Position numbers and translations under genes: made by a program
Notes under the pieces: generated by a model
Seen by the model: only the letters and a program-made list of their open reading frames with translations
Told to the model about the DNA's origin: nothing
Database searches by the model: none
Shown here: positions 34,474-47,659 of the stretch, piece by piece
How the letters are laid out: the number at the start of each line of letters is the position of its first letter
Numbering within the stretch: the first letter of the stretch is position 1
NCBI GenBank assembly: GCA_030248225.1
Contig: JASANE010017363.1
Location: 56,687-120,686 of the forward strand
Reading direction: 5' to 3'
Source of the DNA: Trileptium ribeirensis
Taxonomy: Eukaryota > Nematoda > Enoplea > Enoplida > Thoracostomopsidae
DNA: 64,000 nt

Positions 34474-34817
34474 TTATAAATTATTAGAACACAACAAGTT
34501 TGCTGCAAAAAACCCCACAAAAGAATTTTGTGATGTGCTTAAGTTATTGATACATAATTTGATAATAGTATAATTTACAGAATTTAATCATTGTAAATTA
34601 TTTAACACAGCAAATGTGTCGAAAATACCCCGCCAAAGAACTGAGTCATGCGTTGAAGTTATTAATGCAGGCTTTGACAATTGTATAATTTGCAGAATTG
34701 ACTCATTATAAATTATTTAACACAGCAAATTTGCAGAAAAAACCCGCCAATTAATTGAGTGATTCGTCTAAGTTATTAATACTTGATTTGATAATTGGAT
34801 AATTTAATTAAGAATCA
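34474..34817 (+). repeat. Three-unit tandem repeat, about 115 bp
   Basis: Units begin ttataaattattagaacaca (34474), ttgtaaattatttaacacag (34591) and ttataaattatttaacacag (34706); lengths are about 117, 115 and 112 bp. Shared landmarks: cagcaaattt, aaaaccccgcca, aagttattaat, ttgataat-gtataattt. It immediately follows the SWIM element. Confidence 0.9.
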
Positions 34818-36855
34818 GGTGTGATTTCTCAGACCAGATAACTTCTTTTTCAAAAACAAACTAAGCTAGAAGATATCTAGCCAAACACAACAGAATGCTT
34901 CCAGTTCAGAAGCGTTTCATTTGCAAATAATAGATGCTTCGTCCTGAAGCCCGTAATTGAGACATGTAAAGCACCAAGCAAAAAATAAACCATTTATATA
35001 CATCTGATCGCGGGGTTTATTTATTTTTATATCATGCTAAAATTGCCTTTCAATTTTTTGGAATTTTTTATATAACCAAATAAATTCATAAACTGGAAAC
35101 CGAAAACATGTAATTTAAATCAAATCTTTACTACCAGTCTGTAAATATAATGTATTGTATTAGCATAAAGAAATTGTGGTACGTTTTTCAAATACAGACA
35201 ATGACGATTTTGTAATCTTCAATACAACTGACATCAGAATGGTCGTGTAAATGTCGAACTGACTATTTATGCACAAATAAATATCGTTTTAGGCGGATGC
35301 TAGTTATTATGGCACCACATGTCCGCACAGAAATTAAGTCTTTCGCCTATCAATTAAATATTGAGAGTAACGATTTGTGTTATTTCAAACTTTATTTTAT
35401 ACTCGAGGCTCAAAGACACAGCATACGTACTGTAGCAAGCATAGATAGCCAATCACAAAAAATAGCTTAGAATAGTTAAAATTACAACGGCTCATTAATT
35501 GTAGAAACTATACAGTATTAAGAGTCAAGAATATAGGAAACTAAGAATTCGCTTGTTTATTTAAGTTATGTTGTTTGAACATGCTCCTAATAGTACTTCT
35601 GTAGAAAGTGTGATTTCAGATACAAGCATGGGATTCCCAGAATGTAATATATATTAATGTACACAACGTTTAGCCGAAATTTCTTCAAATAACTAACTCC
35701 ACAATGCCATCAACGCAATGTTGAATTCTGCGTAACAAATTACTTTGTGCGATGCATGTGTTGAAGGATTATACTTTTAAATTCATAAACTTTCATTAAT
35801 TTTTGAAAGTGCTCATACATGGTTTGAGCAACTTACTATTTTTTGATAATTTCAGTGTTGCAATAGAGTATAAACTTTTGTGTTGGCAACCTTATTCAGA
35901 AAGTAATAGTAACATATAATCTATAAAACCATGAATAGAAGAAAATACACCGTAAATAGAAGAAAATCGGGTCGGAGTACTAAAATGTGGTAATTGACGA
36001 GTTTGTCGGAAGCTTTGAGATGTGGTTTTATGTTATCTGTGGGACTGCCATTGCTTAAGTGGTACGGTGGGTACTATATGGTGGCAGATATTGCAAATGA
36101 GGGGACACTACGTTGTATAAAATTCCACATTGTGTCATAAAACTATATCCAAATCCGCACGGCTTCATAATACTGAACAGTGAAGACCGCGTAGCTGTGA
36201 GCACTAAAAATTTGGCGCAATAAATGTTTCTTGAATTCATCATCGTTAATGTATCTTATAGCCATGAGGTCTAATCAACTCGGCACCATTGGCGATTAAT
36301 TAAGCTAGCACTCGCTAAGCATGCAATATAAATACATTTGTACATTGTTTCCACGTTGTTTACATTGTTAAAAAACGTATACCATGAAATTCTACAGCGT
36401 AATAAAAATATTCGAACATGCTTCAATAAGAATATTACACGCACTGTGTTTGACAAGCGAAAAAAAGCCTGTCTCTAGCTCGTAAATTCAGAAAGGTTCA
36501 CTTTAGATTTGCACGACACACATAGTCCTACTGGATTGTCTGTTACTAATTCGGTGATTTTAGAATATTATAAATTTTGTTAATTGAGTCGGAAGTTCTG
36601 TTTAACATTCGGTTAGTTTATGTGAACACGTGACGTAGTCAAATCACTACGCATGAACATAATCGTAATGATGCGCAAATTAAATACTCTATTTTGCGAG
36701 ACAAAATGAAAAGAGGTCATGTTTGAATAAATTTATTCATAATAAAAGTTCCGCTGTTTTGGACATTTCTTGCATGTCCGGATTTCAAAAACGTTAACTC
36801 TAATACTCTAATACCTATATAAATATAAACCCAAGCCTCGTTGACTTATGGAGAC
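34818..36855. other. AT-rich non-coding DNA
   Basis: Nothing recognised. Confidence 0.45.
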
Positions 36856-36859
36856 AGGC

Positions 36860-37145
36860 AGTTCGGGTGAGGCGATGGTGCTGAACAGGGCTGGTGTGAA
36901 AGAATAAAAAGTAATTTTTCACATTTCCAGTAATTTTTGCTTGTGATTTCACCTGTTTTTTCAAATATTTCTCATAATTATTAATAATTTATTTATATAA
37001 TAATAATTTATTAATAATTATTATTTCTCCAATTTTTGTTCAAAATTTTCCACTTTCCTCTAGTTTCTCACATGATTTTGCAATTTTACACATAATTGCT
37101 AAAATGTTCCGCGCGGTTTGCCTGGCAAGCTCGCAGAGGATGCGG
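36860..37145 (+). repeat. Possible GC-box / T-rich dispersed repeat, copy split by an AT tract
   Basis: GC-richer start (cagttcgggtgaggcgatgg), then variants of ccagtaatttttgcttgtga and tccaatttttgttcaaaatt separated by an AA/TT-rich palindromic tract (36975-37025), then a GC-rich end (ttccgcgcggtttgcctggc). Order agrees with copies 1 and 4. Confidence 0.4.
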
Positions 37146-40100
37146 AAGGACGAATATGACTTAGGAGTGAGGATACGCACCTACGTTCTATAAACACATG
37201 TGATATATAATATTTTCTAAGGCGGTACCCTATTGCAATCTTCAAAGATGCTTGCGTTTTACTGCAAATAAATTGCTTTTCCAAAAAATTAATTTAAATT
37301 ATATTATACTTGAACCATTATCATGCGCTGCATAATTTTATTTCATATCCTACGGTAGCTGACTAAACTATGACCAAGCGCGTTATATATGGTTATTGAA
37401 GTTGCTAATCTTTTCAGCGCTCAATTTCATTTTTTAATTTCAAGTTTAACGCAGTACATACCGCCCATAGTACAGAAATATCCACCATTAGTAGCTTTCC
37501 CCTTTCCAAGGTCTTACATATATCATTGGTGCAATTTCAAAGTATGTTGTATAAAGTTTATCTAAAATAGAAATAACTGCAATCACTAAACGGTGTAATT
37601 CGGTCCTTCTAACTATTACGTGAATATTCTCTAAATAACAAGCATTAGTTACATGGAAAGTCATTCGGATAAGAATACTAACTTTCTTTTCATAAATATA
37701 ATTTAGGCCTATTAATTATATTACCATAAAAACCACTCGTATGTGGAAATAAATGTCAACATTTTCGCCAAAACCAACGCATGTATCTGTCTTTAATCTT
37801 GGAATGGAGATACCAATTTTATTTTGCTCATATTTTAATGGTTTATACGTTGTACTTACTTCATCCAAGTTCTAGTTTTTATTCGAAAAATGTTTATATC
37901 TGAGTTTAAGGCCAAATTTGATTTAATACTGCAATCATATGGCTCAAGTTTTCACATTGCATAAGTGTACAATCTATATTGCCACTGTACAATCTATATT
38001 GACGTACGTGAAAAACAGCTTCCGCGAAGAAATTTTCATCCTCATTTTGGGTCTGTAAGCTGGGTAATTCAATCCGCTGTCATTTACTGCGTCAGTATGA
38101 CTCCGGATTCATGTGTCCTTTTCACACTACTAGACTGTGGAACCCAACTGTTATGAGAGCACGTTTTTAAACCCTCAGTACATAAAACAATTTTAACAGG
38201 AACTGCCTACACCAAGCACACGTGGCTACAGCTGTCCAACAATTCAGCTAGTTGTGCTGTCTGAAACTAGACATACAAGGAATTTTGCTTGGCCAAAAGA
38301 TTTAGCTAAATAAGTGATTCATGTTAAGTCAGACATAATGGCTGGACCAGAATTAATAACAACACACTTCTGATGTCAGGTACATACAAATGAATTGTGT
38401 AGAAAAAGTTTCTGACCAGGCTTTGCTGAGAATAGTATATTTTAATGTATAGGGAAATTTTCACACCTCCAAAATGCTATAATAGGTTAATTTTATTGAA
38501 TTAACATAAATTTTACTAAATTCGGGTAAAACTTTATTTATAACTTTTGCGGGGTTGAATAGATGCTGACTTGCTGATATGTTGATCAATCATATATCTT
38601 ATACACCACCATCCTGTGGGATGGTATTGAATAAATGTTAAGGCATGTATATATGTATCAAGTAATTAACGTTTTGTATGCGAAAATGTTGTTACATATT
38701 GTTGCTGCGAAAATACTATTTTTGCCATTTTACGATGAAAATAATTAATAGAAATACAAGCATTACCAAATGTATAGCATTGAGCAATAAATTCTTCAGA
38801 CAGAATGAAGTTCAGCATCGCTTTGTTCAGCTCGGACGGAGTAGTTATGGCCTGAACCCAAACTATCAGAAAAAAATTAGCGCACTATGACAGAGGCAGC
38901 ATTTTGTCTCATCCCTGAAGCTCAAGAGAAAAATTGGTGGGGTATCGCAGAGCAAGCATCCCGTTTGAGCTGCGAATATCTGGCGAAAATAAGTGCAAGT
39001 GCAGAAACAGAACCATTTTCTTTCTTGAGATCCGAATCTTCAATTTTCAATTTATGATGAGGTAGCCAATTGACCTTAACATCGGTTTCGATAAGAAAAT
39101 ATTAGTTAGTTCTAGCGCACCTTTCTACGTTGCGATATTTTATTTATATCGGGGCTTAGCACCCCAATGGTCTTAAAAAAATTTAATTTATAAATGTATT
39201 ATTTTATAGAAATCTCCCGGTTTTGAACAGTAAGATCTTGCATGGTTTAGTTTTTTGTACAGTTTTACCTTAAGCAGAATATTTTGGGTAGAAATCACAG
39301 TGAAACTGTATTATAGATCTGAATGTGTATGCAGGGACTCTCTATATATATATTTCTTTATATATTTCTTTATTCCTTGAATCTTGCTACATAGAAACAC
39401 GACAATTACAACTTTTCTCATAACTAATTGAATTATTTTTATAATATAAACAAATATAGGAGTCATCTAATTCGCCAAGTCACATCGTTTCGCATGGACA
39501 CATTTTTCGATAGCATCAAAGTCCCTTGCGGCATAATTAAGCTTCCAATATAACAAAACTTAAACTAGCTTTGCACTTTTCCCGGAGGGAATATTGTTAA
39601 CATTGATTTCATTAAAGTTTCTAACTTCTTCAAAGAATCGTAACAAATTGGTAAAATATCTTATAAAAAATTATATAGCCTGAAATAAAAATGATTCTTG
39701 GTAGGTTCGCTGTATTACATGATATATGAATCTAAAACCAATCTCGTAGTCACAAATGTATGCAAATCTTCAACTAATAATTATTCTGTAGGAAAATTGT
39801 CAACTATGAAATTACGTCGATGATTATGACGTGGTTTTATTCAAACGACTATTTAAATGAAATGCTCTTCAAAAATATTTCCGTATTTTGTCGCTATATA
39901 CTTCCGTGTGCTTGTTTCTAATTTTGCCAATTTTATATTAGCGAAAACCGACCACTTTGAGTATCTGTTCCGTAAAAGGGTATGCTATTCGGTATCGAGT
40001 ATTACAAAATATTATGATCGCTGGGTGCATGTTAAGTTAAGTGCTTTTGGAATATTTTTGCTCAAATCATTTTCAGCAGTTTAAGGTAACCACGTAGCAT

Positions 40101-40953
40101 ATTCTAGCTCAGAGTTTAAAAATTACATTCAATAAGCTGTTTCCTGACTTTTAAATATTTTTCGATATTTTCTAGATTTTCCGTAAGATCATATCTTTAA
40201 AAACATATTTTTAGCGAGAGTTTTTTAATTTTTCAATTAGGCGACAAAGTTAAAGCCGAATCAGAAAGATTAAACATCAGTTTGTTAAAATGTATTTAAT
40301 ATAGTTTTTTTGGAAACGGGTCGTTGTTTTGCTATTAAAGTGACTGAAGTATTTGAAATACTGCTAGGATTGTAATCTTTGATATCAGCCAAACAACCAC
40401 GCTTCTAGCTTCTCCTGCGCACCCAAGTTATAAATTCAATGCGTAATTTCTGGGATATATTGACGTCCTCAATAAAGCAGTAAGTATGGCGGATCATGAA
40501 AATTTCTCAGCAATGATCCTGAAGATTAAAATACGAAGTCGTAATCAAAGGTAATAACATTTGACCAACGTTCAACCTTGTTTTTTCGGAAAATGAAAAA
40601 TTACTGTCGTTTATTGTTTGTTGCTCATGTTTTGCTGAGCGAGCGAAATGTCATGTGGATGTCATCCATGTTAATATCGACAACAACATCGAACATTATA
40701 TTATTCGAGACATCATACTCATAATATACCATATCGTTCGGTATTGAGTGTTTGTTTACAAGTGACTCTAATTTGTGGATATTGCGCCAAATCATCGTCT
40801 TTGAAGGAAAATGAATTGATAAAACTAATGAGTAATTTTAGATTATCATGGAACTTTGCGAAGTCGGACTGCTATGCTATGCATAAGGCAGCTAGCGATA
40901 TAAGTCGCATACAGCATGTTGTAGGTGTACAATATCAACATCAATATCAAACT
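37146..40953. other. Long AT-rich non-coding stretch
   Basis: No gene recognised over 3.8 kb. Small features only: a direct repeat gtacaatctatattg at 37966-37980 and 37986-38000; a hairpin ccatcc-tgtg-ggatgg near 38609-38624. Confidence 0.45.
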
Positions 40954-41067
40954 GGAGGAAGCACTACTACCAAAGTGGAGGGGGCACCGATATAAATCTA
41001 AGGTGCACCAATATCAATCTGGAGGGGGGCACTAATATAAAACTGGAGGGGGCAACAATGTCAAACC
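40954..41067 (+). repeat. Minisatellite, 23-bp unit, five units
   Basis: Units such as ggaggaagcactactaccaa(agt), ggagggggcaccgatataaa(tct), ggaggggggcactaatataa(aact) and ggagggggcaacaatgtcaa(acc) follow each other without spacers; one unit begins aaggtgcacc. The GGAGGGGGCAC core is strongly G-biased on the plus strand. Confidence 0.9.
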
Positions 41068-44000
41068 GTAGTCAAACGAATGTCAAACCAGCGTATAATA
41101 TACTAAAGTTACCACGAGCGTTTCAGCTGTCTACATGTTGTTGTTGTAAGTGGAAACCTATTGCCAATCAGTTAAATTATCGTAGATCTGCACAAGTGTT
41201 ATTATTCAGGAGAGGTTAATATCGGTGTATATATACTCACTACGTGTGCGACACTAAGCATTCAAAGAAGGAACTGCGTGTTGTCTCGGACTCAGATTTA
41301 TTGTTAACGATACAGCGTATACATTACATTTTACTTCACCTATAACTTATTCCGACCTTACTTCGCCTATAACTTTGTTGTGATAACTTATTCCGGCCTA
41401 CAAGCGTTCTGTTTTTAACTTAGATTTCCAATGAGCTTTCCATTTATTAATACTCCGGAACGGAGCGGAAATACTCCTGATCTAAAAACGTAAAAGTCAT
41501 CGAGATGATCGCTTTTGACAGCGCTCCTGTTTCTATTACAAACAGGTGTTGAGAATCGTAAACTACTAGCGCAAACACAACCAGCTTTCGGAACCTGATT
41601 TTGAGGCCAACGGATAAAAAAGATGAACAAAACTTGTAAAATTGTATAGCGCATACGGCAAGTGTCAAAAATATCATATAAACGGCATCATCACTGCAGT
41701 CCTGGATAGTAGCACAACCCCGAAAATTTAGCTCACCAATTAGTCGAAAGAGTTAAATTTTACATAGAGTGTGGAATGGGAATGAGCACAAATACCTTAT
41801 TGCTGCGCGAATCTAGCATAGAGCAATGCACCTTCTTAATACCGAGCTATCGATCTTGAATGATACAAATATTTTCAGAAATATAAATTCCGTACAAAAA
41901 GCAAACTGATTTGTACTTTAACAAATACGATTGCTCACGGGTATATACACTTTTTCATTTTATAAAACAAAAAACCTTAGAAAATGCAATTGAAATATAT
42001 AAACAAACTGAAGTTTTGAAGATTTAATGAGCGAGTAAAAATTAACCAGCTCTTTACTACAATAATATTCTGTGCAAATAAACATGCAAATTTTATGCGG
42101 TGATCAGTTTTTCCAACCCTGAACAAAATTATTGGTTCGCTGAACGTGATCAGAATAGCTAATCATGCAAAAGATCAAATGTTAGCGGCAAGGCGAATTG
42201 TCTGATTGCTACCAAAGCCGGTCACAGGAAATTACAATTCATGATATAAACACTTCGGTGGTTGTGTGAACGTATATCCTGTTGTTCATAAAACAGAGTT
42301 AACATCAATGACAATACGATTTTAAGGCTTCTAGATTTATGCTACACTTCACAGTAAAACTACGACTTTATGACTCGTTTTTATCGCAATGATCTACTGG
42401 CTCATAACTATGCAATGCACATACCGACCACATTAATTCCAATATTTGCTGTTGCAATATGCTCCAGTTCATTCTAGTGTTACAGAAGTACTGTGTTATA
42501 AAATCAGGACTGCACTAGTAAGCACTTAGTGAAGAAAATATATTAATTACCTGTTACACTCAAAATATCATAAACAATGCCTCAGCTGGTATAAACATTC
42601 CGGCTAACAGATGAATTTCCAAGTGCATGCGTGAAACCTCGGATTTATAGGAATGTATTTTATATCTCAAAATTCTGCAAATTATTACCCAAAATTATTA
42701 CATCATGTTTGTGTTAATAGTAAGTAAATTTAGATTGATTTTTGTGTGGAATGACAAGTTATACCCACTAAATTTTTCACGGTATCAGTTTTAAATGTGT
42801 TAATGGTTCAAGTTAGGCACATAAGATATCGTGCACAGCACAGCAAAAATTTGAGTAAAGTAGGTTCAGTAACAACTAAATTACAGATTGCAATGTCAAA
42901 ATTCAGCTTTATAACAACGTAGTTAATTCACTAAATTTTATTCTATTTTGCGTTTCTTATTTGTGTGTACGAAAGCTACTAATGTATTTACCAGACCTTA
43001 TTTGAGTCAGCGCTATTAAAAATACATGTCAAATATACAGTACTTAGAAAAATGTTGTAAAGTGTACATTTGTTTACACAGCATGAAACATCGAAAAATC
43101 AACTGAAAAAGACTGGTTTTTGTAAACATTCACGAATTTACGTTGTCCATTAATGTGATTTTGCTCTTTAGCCGTTTCGCTACCTTTGCTGTTTTATATA
43201 GCATGTAAATTTGGGGTAGAGAAAGAAAGTCCACAGACCTCTAGGTATTATCAAAATTTGGAATATAATCTGATGCTGACCACTAAAATTCGAAAGTATT
43301 CCACGCTTTAGTAATAAATGTATTTGAATTTTATTTCGCACACCAGTTGTATTAACATGGTTCAAACGTACCCATTGTGCGATGTGAGACGGATAAGTTA
43401 CCTTAGCTCAGTTTATCTCGTGCAGATCAGTTTTGCGTGAGATGCACGCTCTGATGGCGAAAAGCCTTAACGACCAATGTAAAAACTACGAACTTTCTCG
43501 GCCTGCGACGCTACTTCTACCAAATTCTTTTGTCTTTATTTCGTTGTAACCTCCAAAATTTCGTTTATCTTTACAGGAAATGCAAAGCTATGCGATTGAA
43601 ATGTCTAAAAGAGGACGTTCAAGTCAACTGTGTGGAATAGCTTTGTAAAGCGTTTAATGCAAGACAAACCTTATAAAGCGCACTATATGCAGCCGTATAT
43701 ATAAATTTAAATACGAATGTGTTTCCTATAAAATCGAAAATTCATCATTATACCAACAAACGTGGTTTAATGCGTGCGTGCTGCTGCTCGCTTTCGGCCG
43801 TTTTGCATCAAATCTTTTTAATAGGTTAATAATTCTTCTGTTGGTATGAGATAAGACTGACGCAACTCAATGTGCAAGACATTTTTATAAAACTAAATGA
43901 TCCAAGTAGGTGATAACCCAAATGGGACATCACAGACGAATATTATTAACGCTGAAGGAAGATATGGATTTCTAAGCAATATATTTCTAGTTTATATAGC

Positions 44001-45007
44001 AAAATCAACTGCTTTTGGTGTAAGGTATACTGAGCATGTTTATTCTTTGCATATTTAATTAAAAAACGCTAAAAACAAAAGTACAAAATGCTCGACCGAT
44101 GGTTTCTTATATATAGTTTTTTATTTAATTTTGAAATAGAAATGCATAAGTTTGCTATGTGTTAAACAGCAATTGGTGTAGAGATAAAAATAAGGAAACT
44201 TGTAGCAAATATTTAGTTTAGGAATACTTAAAACACACATTTTGGCAATAGTACACTCGTAATCATTTTTACAATTCCGACATTTTATACATTTTTTTAC
44301 TTAATAGTACTTAAGTTGTGCCGTTTTTTATTGCTCAACGAATACATATTGGTATATATAACGTATTGCCCCTCAGGAATACCTGGGTCATCGATGATTT
44401 GCTTTTTATGCCGTATAGGGAGGGCTGATAATGACAAAATTTTGTGAAATCATATTTAAAGTGTATTTTGAAATGGTATTTTGCAATTACAACTACAATA
44501 AAGTATATTACAGTATTCGGCCTGATTTAATATCTGCTAGTATCTGATGGAAATTGATACATATATTTATATATAAAATCCATAACTATATACAATGCAG
44601 AATACTTCAAGATAATGCTTTTTGAAACAGATTTTGTCACGAGCATAAAAGAGCAACTCCTCAAACGTCAACATTACCAAGCCTTTCCTGATGTGTTTGC
44701 ATCGCGATATTGTAGTTGAGCCTTGTAGCGTTTTTAGAAATTATTTCAGTCTCAAATTAAGTATGGAAAACTTTAAACTCTAAAGCCTTCCACATTCTTA
44801 GCGAAAAATGTTTGAGAAATGACGCTTTATCAAGCTCCTTAAGACAACTGTATATATTTGTTATTTTTGGTATTGATTGGTTAACTTTTAACGTCACCTA
44901 TCATTAATATTTGTTAAACCGAATGTGAACTATTTGTTAAAATCTGGTGCTTTAAATATCAACGTAATTATACCACCAAGGGATTGTGCTGCAAACCATT
45001 CGCGGTA
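41068..45007. other. Long AT-rich non-coding stretch
   Basis: No gene recognised over 3.9 kb. A short direct repeat of cttcacctataacttattccg / cttcgcctataacttt(g) is visible at about 41334-41400. Confidence 0.45.
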
Positions 45008-45822
45008 TTCTCAACCTGCGAATCAGAATTTCAAAACTTGCCAAGTATTGTGATATTTTCTCTGACACATAATTTTACTATAATCCGTTATCGGTGCTGT
45101 CAGCCTCTGAACCGGAATTTCAGAAATTGTCAATAATTATGGTATTTTCTCTGGCAAATGATCTTTTAGCTCTAATTCGTTTGAAGTGTTCTCAAGTTCC
45201 TAAACAAACGTTCAAAACATGTCAAGTATTATGGTCTTTTGTCTGACAAATGATAATTTAGCTGTACGATGTTTAGAGGTGCTGCCAACCTAGGAGACGG
45301 AGCCTTAAAGCTTGCCAGGTATTATGGCCTTATCTATGACAAATGACCCGCTCTAAGTATTCTCAACCTCCTAAACAGACGTTCAATACTTGTCACGTGT
45401 TACGATCTTTCCTCTGATGAATAATAATTTAGATATAATCTGTTTAGGGTGTAGTTAACCTACGAAACAAAACCTCAAAACTTGCCAAGTATTATGATTT
45501 TTTCTCTGAAAAATGATGTTTTAACCCTAACCCGTTCGAAGTGTTCTCAACCTCCTAAACTGACGTTGAAAACTTGTAAAAGTGTTATGATCTTTTCTAT
45601 GACGAATGATAATTTAGTTGTAATCCGTCTAGCGGTGATGCCAACGTAAGAAACAGCATCTCAAAACTTAGGAAGTATTATGGTCTTTTCTCTGACAAAT
45701 GCCCTTATACTGCTAATTTGTTGTAAATGTTCTCAACCTGCGAAACAGTCTTCCAAAAATTGGAAATTCCAAAAAAAGTATTACAATCTTTTTACCGACG
45801 AACGATAATTTAGTGTAAAATC
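45008..45822 (+). repeat. 92-bp satellite with two-monomer higher-order pattern, nine monomers
   Basis: Monomers start at about 45008, 45097, 45189, 45282, 45360, 45452, 45544, 45638 and 45730, most spaced 89-94 bp (one is about 78 bp). All contain caa(a/g)ta-ttatgg-cttttctctgacaaatga-nnttta. Odd monomers start ttctcaacctcctaaacaga; even ones start ctgccaacctangaaacaga. Odd and even monomers also differ after the tga (taatttagctgtaatccg versus tcttttagctctaattcg in the opposite phase). The alternation is maintained across the array, giving a unit of about 184 bp. Confidence 0.9.
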
Positions 45823-46929
45823 CAATTTATATGAAAATTCTTTAAGAGTAGGATACTGTCTTTTGCTTTTGCGCGACATTGTTTCTTTCCAAGAAGTGTT
45901 GCTCCCATTCGAGAAGACGCTGAATTATGGTTTCGTTTTAATAATCAGTAAAGAGGACCTTGCTAAGAGGACCTGACAATTTTAGAAACCTCAGCATATC
46001 CGCAGACCGAGCAGTGTAATTATTACCCTTAGAAAAAGTTCGAAGAAAAACGTTACAAAGTTACCAATCCCTCCAAATTGAAGGGAATTGGCCCCCTAGC
46101 AATGTGGCGGGGGCTAATACCAATTTTGTTTTAAATAATCGTTCTCAAAATGTAATTTCGTAACCGATAAATAGTATCTTGATTTGGATTGTCGCGGTAT
46201 ATTTTCGAAGGCCACGAGATTACACAATGTAATAAAAACATATTTGAAGCAGTGTTCACTTATAAAAACGCCCAAATTTTGAGAATAAGACCAAGCCATG
46301 GGAAATCTTAACGTAAATTTAACCATCGTTGATAAAAGCATTACTTATTTTATAAAATATTGCTATTTATCTAAAAGTAATGATTTTTAGTATTCAAGTT
46401 TAATTGATGTTTATCTTTTTATAGGTATAATTGTATCCAGAGGTTTGCTGTCCTAAACTCGAATTTGCGGGAACAAAATTAGTGCTTTTAATGCAAAAAC
46501 TGTGAGATTTACATTTATAGTATGCAAGAATAATGCTACTATTACCTTCCTCGAATTTACTTCGTAACAAATATTCAGCTAAAACAATCATGACAGTCAG
46601 GTCATAACCGTTCACGGTGCATTAAGTTTTACTAGATATGACAGGTTATTGTAAGAAGCTTTCAAGACTTTAAAGTACTGAGGCAAAATTATTTTATAGC
46701 AAGCAATCCAAAATAAATCTGGTTTGACAGTTTTATATTGATTTAAAATGAAAGATAAATTGGCGCATGGTATTAGATATCAATGCAAAAGAAACTTTAT
46801 AAATGTATACTAGCCGAAAAAATGTACTGGAAGCACATCGCGTACAACCAGGGATTTATGATTAGTTCTTTAAAAGAGTATGCCACCTCTCGAAACCATC
46901 ATATAAAAGCATCGGCTATAACACGATCC
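45823..46929. other. AT-rich non-coding DNA
   Basis: Nothing recognised beyond a small duplication of aagaggacct at 45951-45977. Confidence 0.45.
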
Positions 46930-46934
46930 ACGTC

Positions 46935-47075
46935 GACCTTACCTCCTCCCTGGTATTGGGAGGTTACCCCACACATTTGGAAGGTCATGGTATCGTAGAT
47001 AAAATCTATTCGAACCCCCTGTTTTGGGGGTATAACGACGCTCCTCAAAGGTAGGAGTGTCGAGGAAAAAGTTTT
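46935..47075. repeat. Cluster of three hairpins in a GC-richer patch
   Basis: Three stem-loops follow one another: cctccc-tggtatt-gggagg (46945-46963), accccc-tgtttt-gggggt (47015-47032) and cgacgctcct-caaaggt-aggagtgtcg (47037-47063, one G-T pair). No coding or known RNA family was recognised. Confidence 0.5.
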
Positions 47076-47655
47076 TTCCAACCTTCGGCAAAAATTTTTA
47101 TTTATGATATCATGGCCCACCATTCCAAAAACGAGCCAAGTAATCACCTCCTCCATAACCGGCGAAATTCTGCTTTATGTTCAAACGCGCATGTACAGCA
47201 AACGTTGGGATCACTGCCCTCAAATATGAAAACATGTCAATAACTCACGGGACGCGGGTCAGTAAAATCTTGTTTTGGCGGGGGTGACTAAATTCCAGAT
47301 TTTACATAAAATGTTTCTGTTTTCCTGTTTCTTCCCACGCCACAATGGAGTTGGAATGCAATGTTTAGTTCTTATTTAGCATTTTCCAAGCTTCTGCAAA
47401 GCAAGCTTGCATTTAGATGAATGTGCCAGAGAAAGCTTAACGGACACGGGTAAATCCTCCTTGCCACTGCCAGTGGTTCAAACAAGTGGAGTGTTATAAA
47501 CTCTATGCTGATGAATTGGCGAAAACCACCCAGCACAGTGTATTCATCTGACCATTTTGTTTTATACTTCAATGATAAAATCAACCGAATACGATCAGCA
47601 TTCTAAACATCATTTAGTACAGACGTAACCGACAACTTATTACAACGAGCATCCT
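47076..47655. other. Non-coding DNA
   Basis: Nothing recognised. Confidence 0.4.
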
Positions 47656-47659
47656 GAAC

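Noticed and set aside
41415..41677. Two overlapping minus-strand frames of 76-79 codons
   Set aside because: No recognisable motif and no conserved neighbour.
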